Below, in pieces: positions 19,379 to 28,612 of a stretch of 64,000 bases of DNA. The notes below the pieces were generated by a model. That model was not told the DNA's origin. It saw only the letters and a program-made list of their open reading frames with translations, and ran no database searches. The stretch is from positions 248,001 through 312,000 of the forward strand of contig PVBG01000002.1 in NCBI GenBank assembly GCA_002968845.1, written 5' to 3'. The position numbers were made by a program, and so were the translations under genes. The DNA comes from Neorhizobium tomejilense (GTDB taxonomy: Bacteria; Pseudomonadota; Alphaproteobacteria; Rhizobiales; Rhizobiaceae). Within the stretch, counting starts at the first letter, position 1; each line of letters opens with the position of its first letter.

Positions 19379-20359
19379 ATGGCGCACGTGGCCGAACCCG
19401 CTCAGTACAGCGGGCTGCAGGAAAGCTCCCGCACCATCCTCGACCATTATCAGCAACAGGTGCGGACCCGGCGGATCTATACCGTCGTCTCCATCGTCGT
19501 TTTCCTGATCGTGCTCGGCGCGTCGCTGGATTTCGCCAACGAAGCCAATTCAGGCAAGTTCTTCGAACGCCTTCCCTATTTCTTCGATTTCCTGAAGAGC
19601 TTCGTGCCGAACAGCCCGCTGGAAATCTTCCGCGCCATGTTCGACCTGCCGTCGCCCTATGCGGACGGATCGATCAAGTTCGACTATACGAGCGATCGCG
19701 TCTGGATCACCGACAGTTTCTATATTCCGAACTTCTTCTACCAGTTGGCGATCACCATCAACATCGCCATCGTTTCGACCATCCTCGGCGCCACGGGCGC
19801 CTTCCTTCTGTGCTTCTTCGCCTCCACCAATCTCGTCGGCGCCGGTCTCACGCGCTGGGTGGTGCGGCGCATCATGGAAATCCTGCGCGCCTTTCCGGAA
19901 ATCGTCGTCGCAGGCCTGCTGGCCGCGATCCTGTCGATCGGTCCGATCGCGGCGATTATCGCCGTGTCGATCCACACCATCGGCGCGCTCGGAAAGCTGT
20001 TCTTCGAAGTGGTCGAGAATGCCGACATGAAGCCGGACGAAGGCCTGCGGGCGTCCGGCGCCAGCTGGCTGGAGCGCGTCCGCTTCGCGATCCTGCCGCA
20101 GGTCCTGCCGAATTTCGTCTCCTATACGCTGCTGCGGACCGAGATCAACGTGCGCGCCTCGACCATTATCGGCGCCGTCGGCGGCGGTGGCATCGGGGAA
20201 GTGTTCAGCCTGTCGATCGGCCGCGACCACGCCGCCAAGACCTATGCGATCATCATTCTACTTCTGATTACGGTCATCTGCGTCGACCAGTTCTCGGCCT
20301 GGCTGCGCCGCCGGCTGATCGGCAAGCAATCGTTCGAATTCGGCCGGGGAGCTGCCTGA
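19379..20359 (+). CDS. phnE: Phosphonate ABC importer permease PhnE1
   Basis: A 326-residue inner-membrane permease. The first membrane segment is at about residues 38-57 (YTVVSIVVFLIVLGASLDF), the core at about 125-320, with the EAA-like loop around ADMKPDEGLRASGASWLERV. Rhizobial phn/pho systems have two PhnE-like permeases, and this is the first. Its stop overlaps the start of the second by one base (TGATG). Confidence 0.93.
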   Translation: MAHVAEPAQYSGLQESSRTILDHYQQQVRTRRIYTVVSIVVFLIVLGASLDFANEANSGKFFERLPYFFDFLKSFVPNSPLEIFRAMFDLPSPYADGSIKFDYTSDRVWITDSFYIPNFFYQLAITINIAIVSTILGATGAFLLCFFASTNLVGAGLTRWVVRRIMEILRAFPEIVVAGLLAAILSIGPIAAIIAVSIHTIGALGKLFFEVVENADMKPDEGLRASGASWLERVRFAILPQVLPNFVSYTLLRTEINVRASTIIGAVGGGGIGEVFSLSIGRDHAAKTYAIIILLLITVICVDQFSAWLRRRLIGKQSFEFGRGAA

Positions 20360-21702
20360 TGTCCAATCTCGCCGTCAATGCCGCCGATCGCGAACGCCTG
20401 CTCGCCGCCTATCCGGAGGTCTTTCACCGCAGCGTCATGCAGCGCTGGGGCCTCGTGGTCGCCGCCGTCGCAGTCTTCCTTTACCTCGCCTTCTGCTTCT
20501 CTTTCTTCAACGTCATCCCGACCTTCGTCAACGGCAACTGGGATCGCGCGGCGATCTACCTCCAGGACTGGTATTCATGGCGCGCGCAGCCCCGCCTGCG
20601 CTTCCAGAACGGCGAGGTCGTGCCGCAATGGACGAGCCGCGGGCAATATCCGGACGGCGCGGCGATCGACTGGCTGAAGCCGGCCTCCAACGGCGGCTAC
20701 ACGGTGATCTTCGGTAGCGACGACCGGCTTGACGTCACCCCGAGCCAAGTCGACGTCTATATCGACGGCAAGCTTTATCCCGTCGCGATCAAAGGGGATC
20801 GGGCGATACTGCCTGCCGGTGCGCCGGCGCGGATGGTGCAGGACGGCAACAAGGTCAATGTCCGTTTCGGCTTTGCCGGCCAGGCGGAAATCCGCAACAG
20901 CCAGGTCTATGTGCAGCGGCGTTTCCTCGGCTGGGCGAATTTCTTCTTCGACACCCAATCGCCGTTCTGGGGCCGCAGCGTCACCAGCGTTGCCGGGCTG
21001 ATGCTCTTCGGCGAGCGGCTCGACCCGAGCCAGTCCAATGCCTCGCTGGCGCTCGACAACTTCTTGAACAATAGCAGCTGGCAGCATGGCGATATTCTCT
21101 CCAAGCTGATGCAGACGCTGGTCATGGCCTTCGTCGGCACGCTGTTCGCCACCCTCATCGCCTTCCCGCTCGCCTTCGTCGCGGCGCGCAACATCACCAC
21201 AAGCCGGCCGATGAACTGGGGGATGAAGCGCTTCTTCGACTTCCTGCGCTCCATCGACATGCTGATCTGGGCCCTGTTCTTCACCCGCGCCTTCGGGCCG
21301 GGGCCGCTCCCCGGGATCGCCGCCATCTTCTTCACGGATACCGGTGCGCTCGGCAAGGTCTATTCGGAAGCGCTGGAGAACGTCGACGACAAGCAGCGCG
21401 AGGGCGTCAAGTCGGTGGGTGCCGCGCCGGTCATCGTGCAGCGTTACGGCGTGGTGCCGCAGGTCCTGCCGATCTTCATCTCGCAATCGCTGTATTTCTG
21501 GGAGTCCAACACCCGTTCGGCAACCGCGATCGGCGCTGTCGGCGCGGGCGGTATCGGCCTCAAGCTGCTCGAATCCATGAAGACCAATGCGGACTGGGAC
21601 AAGGTTGCCTACATGGTCCTGCTGATTCTCCTGGTGGTCTTCGTCTTCGACAATCTCTCCAACGCGCTGCGTTCCCGCGTCATGGGCAAAAAGGGTCACT
21701 GA
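20359..21702 (+). CDS. phnE: Phosphonate ABC importer permease PhnE2 (long form)
   Basis: A 447-residue permease, longer than usual PhnE (about 270) because about 150 hydrophilic residues lie between the first membrane segment (about 30-52) and the core (from about 245). The insertion, presumably periplasmic, includes YTVIFGSDDRLDVTPSQVDV and WANFFFDTQSPFWGR. The core holds the EAA-like loop (EGVKSVGAAPVIVQRYG). It forms the channel with PhnE1. The unit ends here; a PHO-like box follows before the next unit. Confidence 0.93.
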   Translation: MSNLAVNAADRERLLAAYPEVFHRSVMQRWGLVVAAVAVFLYLAFCFSFFNVIPTFVNGNWDRAAIYLQDWYSWRAQPRLRFQNGEVVPQWTSRGQYPDGAAIDWLKPASNGGYTVIFGSDDRLDVTPSQVDVYIDGKLYPVAIKGDRAILPAGAPARMVQDGNKVNVRFGFAGQAEIRNSQVYVQRRFLGWANFFFDTQSPFWGRSVTSVAGLMLFGERLDPSQSNASLALDNFLNNSSWQHGDILSKLMQTLVMAFVGTLFATLIAFPLAFVAARNITTSRPMNWGMKRFFDFLRSIDMLIWALFFTRAFGPGPLPGIAAIFFTDTGALGKVYSEALENVDDKQREGVKSVGAAPVIVQRYGVVPQVLPIFISQSLYFWESNTRSATAIGAVGAGGIGLKLLESMKTNADWDKVAYMVLLILLVVFVFDNLSNALRSRVMGKKGH

Positions 21703-21711
21703 CAGGTCGGA

Positions 21712-21729
21712 TTATCATCATTCTGTCAT
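21712..21729 (+). promoter_or_regulatory. PHO-box-like direct repeat before the DUF1045-phnM-phnN unit
   Basis: TTATCAT-CATT-CTGTCAT: the second half is an exact match to the PhoB half-site, the first matches 5 of 7, and the spacing is 11 bases. It starts 10 bases after the phnE2 stop and lies 86 bases before the next start. This is the best of the three PHO-like boxes in the locus. Confidence 0.65.
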
Positions 21730-21814
21730 GGAAATCTTTTAGCCGGGGGTCCTGTTTCGCGGGCCGGCGCACAGGTAAAGTCGGCCGGCCTTCTCCTGAT
21801 TCCGGAATCCCGTT

Positions 21815-22528
21815 TTGCGCTACGCTCTCTATTTTTCGCCCGCCGAGAACCATCCGCTGACGAAAGCGGCAACGCGTTGGCTCGGCCGCGACGCTTTTAC
21901 CGCCGAGACGTTTCCGACGCCCGATGTCGAAGGCCTGTCCCGCGACACCGTCCATGAACTGACTGCCGATCCGCGCCGCTACGCCTTTCACGCGACGCTC
22001 AAGGCGCCGTTCGAGCTGCATCCGGACCGGACGGAAGCCGAGCTGACCAAGGCCGCCGAACGCTTTGCCGCCGAGACCACTGCGTTCGACATCCCGAACG
22101 TCATCGTCGGCCAGCTGGGGCGGTTCTTCGCGCTGGTTCCCGATACCATTTACCCGGAGCTCCAGCATTTTGCCGGACGCGTCGTCGAAGAGTTCGAACA
22201 TTTTCGCGCGCCGCTGTCGGAGATCGATATCGCACGGCGCAAACCTGATATGTTAAGCTCGGCCCAGCGCGCCAATCTCGACCGCTGGGGTTATCCCTAT
22301 GTCATGGACGAGTTCCGCTTCCACATGACGTTGACCGGGCAGGTCCCGCCCGAAGAGGCGCCCATCATGCGCCGCGAGCTCGACCGCCGCTTTGCCGATT
22401 TCGCCAACGCGCCGCTGACCGTCGATGGGCTCGCCATCTTCGTAGAGCCGGAGCGCGGCGCACCCTTCATCGCCCATCGCTGGCTTCCGCTGGCGTCCGC
22501 CTTCGAAAACAGAAAGACCGCATCATGA
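21815..22528 (+). CDS. DUF1045 protein, 2H-phosphoesterase-like, of the phosphonate operon
   Basis: A 237-residue protein of the family found in many phn operons (DUF1045). Two HxTL motifs, FHATLKAPF (about residue 60) and FHMTLTGQV (about 170), are the catalytic signature of 2H phosphoesterases, so action on a cyclic phosphate sugar or nucleotide is likely. The start is a TTG at 21815 (MRYALYFSPAENH), since no ATG or GTG is found upstream in frame. It overlaps the phnM start by 4 bases. Confidence 0.85.
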   Translation: MRYALYFSPAENHPLTKAATRWLGRDAFTAETFPTPDVEGLSRDTVHELTADPRRYAFHATLKAPFELHPDRTEAELTKAAERFAAETTAFDIPNVIVGQLGRFFALVPDTIYPELQHFAGRVVEEFEHFRAPLSEIDIARRKPDMLSSAQRANLDRWGYPYVMDEFRFHMTLTGQVPPEEAPIMRRELDRRFADFANAPLTVDGLAIFVEPERGAPFIAHRWLPLASAFENRKTAS

Positions 22529-23664
22529 CCACCGAACTCGTGCTCACCAATGCCCGCATCGTGCTCGAGGACAGCGTGATCTCCGGTTCAGTCCAGATCC
22601 GGAACGGCAAGATCACCGATATCTCGGAAGGCAATGTCCATACTGGCGAGGATTTCGAGGGCGATTATCTGATCCCGGGCCTGGTCGAACTTCATACCGA
22701 CCATCTGGAACAGCATTATTCGCCGCGTCCGGGCGTGCGCTGGAACACCACGGCGGCGATCCAGGCCCATGACGCGCAGATCGCCACCTCCGGCATCACC
22801 ACCGTCTTCGACTGCCTGCGCATGGGCGCCGACGAGGACGGCGGCTTTGCCCATGGCGAAATGCGGGACATGGCGGACGCGATTGCCGCCGCCGCCGCCT
22901 ATGGTCGCCTGCGTTCCGAACACTTCCTGCATCTGCGCTGCGAAGTCTCCGCCGACAATTGCATGGAGCATTTCGTCGACTTCGAGAACGATCCGCATGT
23001 CCGGCTCGTCTCGCTGATGGATCACGCGCCGGGCCAGCGGCAGTTCCAGACGATGGATCAATACACGCTCTACTACCAGAAGAAGCGCGGCCTCAGCGAC
23101 GAGGCATTCGCCGCTTTCGTGGCCAAACGCCAAGAAGAATCGGCACGCAATGCGACGCCGCACCGCGTTGCGATCTCCAAGATCTGCGCCGAGCATGGCA
23201 TTACAGTCGCAAGCCATGACGACGCGACGCTTTCCCATGTGGGTGAGGCGATCGACAACGGCGTTCGGCTGGCGGAGTTCCCGACCAGTTTCGATGCGGC
23301 AAAGGCTTCGCACGAAGCGGGCATGAGCGTGCTGATGGGCGCCCCGAACATCGTTCGCGGCAAGTCGCATTCCGGTAATATCGCCGCCCGCGACCTTGCC
23401 GAGCGCGGCGTGCTCGATGTGCTCTCCTCCGATTATGTGCCGCTCAGCCTGCTGCATGCACCCTTCGTGCTCGCCTCGGAGGTGGAAAGCATCTCGCTGC
23501 CGAAGGCGCTCGCCATGGTGACATCGACCCCTGCCCGCACCGTCAGCCTCGACGACCGGGGCCGGATCGCGACCGGCCTGCGTGCCGATATCGTCCGCGT
23601 CCATCACGAGGAGGGGGTTCCCGTCTCCCGCGCCGTCTGGCGGGAAGGCCGGCGGGTCGCCTGA
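22525..23664 (+). CDS. phnM: Alpha-D-ribose 1-methylphosphonate 5-triphosphate diphosphatase
   Basis: A 379-residue amidohydrolase-fold enzyme that removes pyrophosphate from the ribosyl-phosphonate triphosphate before C-P cleavage. Metal ligands are visible: HTDHLEQHY near residue 56 and VASHDDATLSH near 230. The C-terminal RIATGLRADIVRV is typical of amidohydrolases. It overlaps neighbours at both ends (ATGA with the previous gene, TGATG with phnN). Confidence 0.95.
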   Translation: MTTELVLTNARIVLEDSVISGSVQIRNGKITDISEGNVHTGEDFEGDYLIPGLVELHTDHLEQHYSPRPGVRWNTTAAIQAHDAQIATSGITTVFDCLRMGADEDGGFAHGEMRDMADAIAAAAAYGRLRSEHFLHLRCEVSADNCMEHFVDFENDPHVRLVSLMDHAPGQRQFQTMDQYTLYYQKKRGLSDEAFAAFVAKRQEESARNATPHRVAISKICAEHGITVASHDDATLSHVGEAIDNGVRLAEFPTSFDAAKASHEAGMSVLMGAPNIVRGKSHSGNIAARDLAERGVLDVLSSDYVPLSLLHAPFVLASEVESISLPKALAMVTSTPARTVSLDDRGRIATGLRADIVRVHHEEGVPVSRAVWREGRRVA

Positions 23665-24287
23665 TGGATGCCAGGCCGACAGCAACGGAACCGAAGCGAA
23701 GCGGCTGCATGGTCGCGGTCGTCGGCCCGAGCGGGGCCGGCAAGGACACGCTGATGGCCTATGCCGCCCGGTTCTTCGAGGGCCGCGATGACGTCGTCTT
23801 CGTACGGCGCGTCATCACCCGCAACGCCGCCGCCGGCGGTGAAGACCATGACGGCGTTTCCGAAGCGGAATTCGAGGCTCTGGAACAGGCCGGTCGTTTT
23901 GCGGTCTCCTGGGGTGCCCACGGCCTGCGATACGGCATTCCCGTCGAGACGAAAGAGGCCATGGCAAAAGGCCAGCTGATCGTCGCCAACGGCTCGCGTT
24001 CCGCGCTTGCCCGGTTCAAGGATACCTATCCGTCGCTGGTGGTCATCAACATCACCGCCAGCCTGGACGTGCTCGCGGCCCGGCTCGAAGCGCGCGGACG
24101 GGAAACGCGCGAGGAGATACTTCGGCGTCTCGAACGCAGCTCGCTGACCGTGACCGGCGACTACCAGGTGGTGACGATCGACAATAGCGGATCGCTGGAA
24201 GATGCCGGCAGGGCCTTGGTCGAGTCCCTCAACGGTTGCCTTGCGAGCCACCCGATTGGCAGCGAAAAACGTTCGATCGTTCTTTAA
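23664..24287 (+). CDS. phnN: Ribose 1,5-bisphosphokinase PhnN
   Basis: A 207-residue kinase related to guanylate kinase. Its P-loop is VVGPSGAGKDT (about residues 20-30), and it has the RVITR phosphate-contact motif. It turns ribose 1,5-bisphosphate into PRPP, returning the ribose of the C-P lyase pathway to nucleotide synthesis. The start overlaps the phnM stop. It is the last gene of the phn locus. Confidence 0.94.
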   Translation: MDARPTATEPKRSGCMVAVVGPSGAGKDTLMAYAARFFEGRDDVVFVRRVITRNAAAGGEDHDGVSEAEFEALEQAGRFAVSWGAHGLRYGIPVETKEAMAKGQLIVANGSRSALARFKDTYPSLVVINITASLDVLAARLEARGRETREEILRRLERSSLTVTGDYQVVTIDNSGSLEDAGRALVESLNGCLASHPIGSEKRSIVL

Positions 24288-24339
24288 AGTCCCTGATCCG
24301 GCTCTATTTGTCTTTTCTTATATTAAGAAAGGAAAAATC

Positions 24340-24636
24340 ATGGGCCAGAGCAAGCCGCGCGAAGGGCAACGTCCCGATGGGGCAACCGCCATCGATCTGG
24401 AAGCGCGCGTCGTTGTTCTGGAAATCGTGTCCATGACGGCGTTGGCGCTTGCCATGGACACGTCCGAGAACGCAGACATCGAACACGCCCGCGGGATCAG
24501 CAACCTCGTTCTCGAAGCCGTGCACCAGCGCTGTCACGAGATGAACATGCCGGAGCATGCGCGGCTCACCGCCTGCACCTATGCAGACGAGCTACTTTCG
24601 ACCGCGCTTCTGTCTCTTTATCCGCAGGAACACTGA
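24340..24636 (+). CDS. Conserved small protein of unknown function
   Basis: A 98-residue soluble protein, mostly predicted helical (DLEARVVVLEIVSMTALALAM, NLVLEAVHQR), with two Cys (about 74, 84). No family was recognised. The start at 24340 has a clear ribosome site (AAGAAAGGAAAA). Just upstream lies a perfect AT-rich palindrome TTTCTTA-TAT-TAAGAAA (24314-24330) that may be an operator or part of the leader. The gene converges on polA, and its stop codon is inside the shared hairpin. Confidence 0.7.
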   Translation: MGQSKPREGQRPDGATAIDLEARVVVLEIVSMTALALAMDTSENADIEHARGISNLVLEAVHQRCHEMNMPEHARLTACTYADELLSTALLSLYPQEH

Positions 24637-24651
24637 GCCTTAGGCTCAGTG
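24631..24651. terminator. Shared hairpin containing both stop codons of convergent genes
   Basis: CACTGAGCC-TTA-GGCTCAGTG, a perfect 9-base-pair stem. The left arm ends the small plus-strand gene (GAA CAC TGA) and the right arm, read on minus, ends polA (GCA CAC TGA). There is no T-run, so it may act as an RNA-end protector or weak bidirectional terminator. Confidence 0.6.
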
Positions 24652-27636
24652 TGCTTCGTCCCAATTGCTGGCGGCGCGAGCATCAACCTTCAGCGGCACC
24701 CGCATCGAGATCGCCGGCATGGCCGCCTGCTCCATGGTCGAGATGATCACCGGCAAGGTCTTGTCGATCTCCTCATCCTCGACCTCGAAGATCAATTCGT
24801 CGTGCACCTGCAGCAGCATGCGGGCCTTTCCGTTGAGTCCGGTCGTTTCCAGCGCCGATTCCATCTTCGCCATGGCGCGGCGGATGATATCGGCGGCCGA
24901 ACCCTGGATCGGCGCATTGATCGACGCACGTTCGTTGAAAGCACGCACCGACGGGTTGGAGGACTTGATCTCCGGATAATGCGCCCGGCGGCCGAAGATC
25001 GTCTCGACGTAACCGTTCTCGCGCGCGAAGGTCTTGGTGCTTTCCATGTAATCGCGGATGCCCGGGAAACGCTCGAAATATTTCTTGATGTAGTCGCCCG
25101 CTTCCGAGCGTTCGATCGACAGCTGGTTGGCCAACCCGAAGGCCGAGATGCCGTAGATGATGCCGAAGTTGATCGCCTTGGCGCGGCGGCGCACTTCGCT
25201 CGGCATGCCTTCGACCGGAACGCCGAACATTTCCGAGGCCGTCATCGCGTGAATGTCGATCCCATCGGCAAAGGCCTGGCGCAACTGCGGAATATCGGCC
25301 ACATGCGCAAGCACGCGCAGTTCGATCTGGCTGTAGTCGGCGGAGACCAGCTTGTGGCCGGGCGTCGAGATGAAGGCGGTGCGGATCTTGCGACCTTCCG
25401 CCGTACGCACCGGGATATTCTGCAGGTTCGGTTCGGAGGACGACAGACGTCCGGTCGTGGTGGAGGCAAGCGAGTAGCAGGTGTGGACCCGCTTGGTCTC
25501 CGGGTGAACGTAACCCGGCAGCGCGTCCGTGTAGGTGGACTTCAGCTTTGTCAGCTGACGCCAGTCGACGATCTTGCGCGGCAGGGGATGACCTTCGGCA
25601 GCCAAGTCTTCCAGCACGCTGGCCGAGGTCGACCACTGGCCGGTCTTGGTCTTGGCGCCGCCCGGCAGGCCCATCTTGCCGAACAGGATGTCGCCGAGCT
25701 GTTTCGGGGAGCCGATGGTGAATTTTTCTCCCGCCAGTTGGTAGATCTCGTCTTCGAAGGCGGCGGCCCGCTGGGCAAGCTCGCCGGAAAGCCTGGACAG
25801 GATCTGCCGGTCGATGGTGATGCCGCGTTCTTCCATGCGGGCGAGCACCGAAACCAGCGGGCGCTCGAGCCGTTCATAGATGCGGGTCAGGCCCGCGGCC
25901 GCCAGCTGCGGTTTCAGCACCATCCACAGGCGCAGCGTCACGTCGGCGTCTTCCGCCGCATAGGCGGTCGCCTTGTCGATATCGACGAAATCGAAGGTGA
26001 CGCCCGCCTTGCCGCTGCCGGCAACTTCCTTGAAGGTGATCGGCTTGTGGTTCAGCCAGCGCTCCGACAGCGCGTCCATGCCGTGGTTCGCCTTGCCGGC
26101 CTCCAGTACATAGGACATCAGCATCGTATCGTCGTAACCCTCGACGGTGATGCCATGACGTCTCATCAGCAGGTAATCGAACTTCAGGTTCTGCGCCACT
26201 TTCAGGACCGACGGGTCCTCCAGAAGCGGCTTCAGGCGCGCCAGCGCTTCCCGGGTCGGGATCTGGTTTTCGGCAAGCCCGCCGCCGAGCAGATCGCCGA
26301 CACCGGTCTTGTGGATCAGCGGCACATAGGCGGCGCGGACTTCTAGGCCGGACGGGTTGGCGATATTATCCGCAAGCGCCAGCGAAAACCCGACCAGCTC
26401 CGCCTGCATCGGATCGAGTGATGTGGTTTCCGTATCGAAGGCGACGAGACCGGTTTCCTGCGCCGCGCGGATCCAGTCGTCCAGCACCGTCAAGTCCCGG
26501 ATGGTCACGTAGCAGCTTTGATCGAGTTTGGCCTTGGCAAAGGCTTCGATGCGAGCCTCTGCAAGTGCGGCCGGCGTTGCCGCCTCCATGCCCTTGGCGA
26601 CCGGCGCCTTGGCGGGATGAGCGGGCGCTTCGGCTGCAGCCTCGCCGGTATCGACCGCTGCCACGCCGCCGGCATCGAGGTCCGGGCCGCGGGCGGCCTG
26701 GCCCCATTCGACGTTGACGACGGCGGGTTCGATGGCATCGGCATCGCAATTGCAGGCGGCGGCGACGCGGCGCGTCAGCGTGCCGAATTCCATGGTCTTC
26801 AGGAAACCTACCAGTTTCGGGCCGTCCTGCGGCTCCAGCACCAGCGCATCGAGATCGAGATCCAGGGGCACGTCGAGTCGGAGCGAGACGAGCCGGCGCG
26901 AAAGGCGGGCGAGGTCGGCATTGGCGACGATGTTCTCGCGGCGCTTCACCTGCTTGATCTCGCCGGCGCGGGCAAGCAGCGTGTCGAGATCGCCGAATTC
27001 TTCAAGAAGCTGGGCTGCCGTCTTCGGGCCGATGCCCGGAATGCCCGGCACGTTGTCGACGGAATCGCCGACCATCGCCTGCAGGTCGATCATCTTCTCC
27101 GGCGGCACGCCCCATTTCTCGATGACGTCCGGGATGCCGATCTGCTTGTCCTTCATGCTGTCGTACATATGGACGTTCGGCGTCACGAGCTGCATCAGGT
27201 CCTTGTCCGACGAGACGATGGTCACATCGGCGCCGGTCGCCTCGGCCTGGCGGGCATAGGTCGCGATGATGTCGTCCGCCTCGAAACCTTCGGTCTCGAT
27301 GCAGGGCAGGTTGAATGCGCGGGTCGCCTGGCGGATCAGGCCGAATTGCGGGATCAGTTCTTCCGGCGGCGCCGAACGGTTCGCCTTGTAGGCGTCGTAG
27401 AGCTCCTTGCGGAAGGTTTTGGCGGAATAGTCGAAAATGACGGCGAAATGGCTGGGCGTCACGCCGACCGACGTGTCGCGCGCATCGGTCAGCAGCTTCC
27501 ACAACATGTTGCAGAACCCGGAGACGGCGCCGACCGGCAGGCCGTCGGATTTGCGGGTGAGCGGCGGCAACGCGTGGAAGGCGCGGAAAATGAAGCCGGA
27601 ACCGTCGATAAGGAAAAGATGATCGCCTTTTTTCAT
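24646..27636 (-). CDS. polA: DNA polymerase I
   Basis: A 996-residue family A polymerase with all three domains. The 5'-nuclease spans about 1-300 (FLIDGSGFIFRAFHAL, GFEADDIIATYA). The 3'-5' exonuclease is at about 370-560 with an intact DxE (VAFDTETTSLD) and AAEDADVTLRL, so proofreading is expected. The polymerase follows (SADYSQIELRVLAH, RRRAKAINFGIIYG, LQVHDELIFEV). MKKGDHLF at 27636 is preferred as start; an ATG at 27660 is also in frame. Linker residues 320-365 are Ala/Pro-rich. It works in Okazaki fragment maturation and repair. Confidence 0.97.
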   Translation of the reverse strand: MKKGDHLFLIDGSGFIFRAFHALPPLTRKSDGLPVGAVSGFCNMLWKLLTDARDTSVGVTPSHFAVIFDYSAKTFRKELYDAYKANRSAPPEELIPQFGLIRQATRAFNLPCIETEGFEADDIIATYARQAEATGADVTIVSSDKDLMQLVTPNVHMYDSMKDKQIGIPDVIEKWGVPPEKMIDLQAMVGDSVDNVPGIPGIGPKTAAQLLEEFGDLDTLLARAGEIKQVKRRENIVANADLARLSRRLVSLRLDVPLDLDLDALVLEPQDGPKLVGFLKTMEFGTLTRRVAAACNCDADAIEPAVVNVEWGQAARGPDLDAGGVAAVDTGEAAAEAPAHPAKAPVAKGMEAATPAALAEARIEAFAKAKLDQSCYVTIRDLTVLDDWIRAAQETGLVAFDTETTSLDPMQAELVGFSLALADNIANPSGLEVRAAYVPLIHKTGVGDLLGGGLAENQIPTREALARLKPLLEDPSVLKVAQNLKFDYLLMRRHGITVEGYDDTMLMSYVLEAGKANHGMDALSERWLNHKPITFKEVAGSGKAGVTFDFVDIDKATAYAAEDADVTLRLWMVLKPQLAAAGLTRIYERLERPLVSVLARMEERGITIDRQILSRLSGELAQRAAAFEDEIYQLAGEKFTIGSPKQLGDILFGKMGLPGGAKTKTGQWSTSASVLEDLAAEGHPLPRKIVDWRQLTKLKSTYTDALPGYVHPETKRVHTCYSLASTTTGRLSSSEPNLQNIPVRTAEGRKIRTAFISTPGHKLVSADYSQIELRVLAHVADIPQLRQAFADGIDIHAMTASEMFGVPVEGMPSEVRRRAKAINFGIIYGISAFGLANQLSIERSEAGDYIKKYFERFPGIRDYMESTKTFARENGYVETIFGRRAHYPEIKSSNPSVRAFNERASINAPIQGSAADIIRRAMAKMESALETTGLNGKARMLLQVHDELIFEVEDEEIDKTLPVIISTMEQAAMPAISMRVPLKVDARAASNWDEAH

Positions 27637-27777
27637 GGCGCAAGGAATAGCGTGGGGCATTTGATCCGTCCACGAAAACTTCGCTGCCGCGAAGCCTCCC
27701 GCCCCTCACCGGAACGTTACCGATTTGTAATATGCTTTCTCTTGAAAAGCCCGGTTCGGCCCCACATTTCCTACTCA

Positions 27778-27920
27778 CCGGCGATTGATCACGCCGCAGT
27801 CTGGCAGCCGGCCTGTCCCCCGCCGAACCAGACCGGACAAAGGCCTATCCCCCTCTCCGGGCCTTTGTCCTTCCATCAGAAACCGCCACGGCTGTCCCCT
27901 CCCTGCCGTGGCGGTTTTTT
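27778..27920 (+). ncRNA. Trans-acting small RNA, alpha-r7 (Smr7C)-type candidate
   Basis: Lies between divergent polA and marR, where no protein is encoded. Two hairpins stand in a row: GGACAAAGGC/GCCTTTGTCC (27837-27870 region), then AACCGCCACGGC/GCCGTGGCGGTT (27881-27916) followed by a run of T, an intrinsic terminator on plus. No plus gene ends upstream, so the terminator implies its own transcript. A CTTGAAA at 27741 with a weak -10 about 17 bases on would give an RNA of about 143 bases. The polA-marR position and the size agree, from memory, with S. meliloti Smr7C; the family name is less sure than the RNA. Confidence 0.72.
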
Positions 27921-28050
27921 ATTGCTCTTTCGCAGGAAACACTTGTCATTTCCCCCATCTTCGCACAGGCTTGGCGAAAGCATGGCGTGCGATATATCTG
28001 GCAGATATTGCTCGCAAACGGGCTCGTTCAGGGAGGGATGAAGACCAGCC

Positions 28051-28482
28051 ATGGGATTCGACCGCTCGCATTCTGCGACATACCTGGCGGGCCAACTCGC
28101 CAAAGGCTTTGCGCGCTCCTTGCAGAAGCGGGCGATGGTGCTTGGCTTTTCCCCCGGCCAGTTTCCCGTCCTGCTCGAACTCTGGCAGGAAGACGGGCTG
28201 ACGCAGAAGCAGCTCCTCGACAAGCTGGAGGTCGAACAGGCGACGCTCGCCAACACACTCGCCCGCATGGAGCGGGACGGCCTCATCCAGCGCACCCCCC
28301 ATCCGAACGACCGCCGGGCACAGATCATCACCCTGACCTCGCTCGGCCGCGAGCTGGAAGTCCAGGCCGTGGAAGCGGCCTCCGAAGCGGATGCGGCCCT
28401 GTTCTCAGGCTTTCGTCGCTTCGAGCGCGAACTGATGATCGAATACATGCGGATGATCGTCGAGAACGCACGCAAGATCTAA
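28051..28482 (+). CDS. MarR-family transcriptional regulator
   Basis: A 143-residue dimeric winged-helix protein. The recognition region is LTQKQLLDKLEVEQATLANTL in part, followed by the wing with the DRRAQ motif (HPNDRRAQIITLT) typical of MarR. Its target is not evident; the next gene, an M20 peptidase 130 bases downstream, may be unrelated. The ATG at 28051 lies about 13 bases after GGGAGGG. Confidence 0.9.
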   Translation: MGFDRSHSATYLAGQLAKGFARSLQKRAMVLGFSPGQFPVLLELWQEDGLTQKQLLDKLEVEQATLANTLARMERDGLIQRTPHPNDRRAQIITLTSLGRELEVQAVEAASEADAALFSGFRRFERELMIEYMRMIVENARKI

Positions 28483-28612
28483 GCCAACGGCGTTGGCGTC
28501 TTTGCCATTGTCTCCGCTGCCCCTGACTTGCTAACAAGGTCGGGCATTCGAAACGATGGGCCGTTCTTGCCTCCCGGGCTCGAGGTCTCGCATTTCAAAG
28601 ACAGGATTTCCC

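Noticed and set aside
27778..27920. Identification of this RNA as EcpR1
   Set aside because: EcpR1 is known to lie next to the divK-pleD operon, not polA, so alpha-r7 was preferred.
24649..28041. Long plus-strand frames opposite polA
   Set aside because: Antisense shadows of polA; no motif and no ribosome site.
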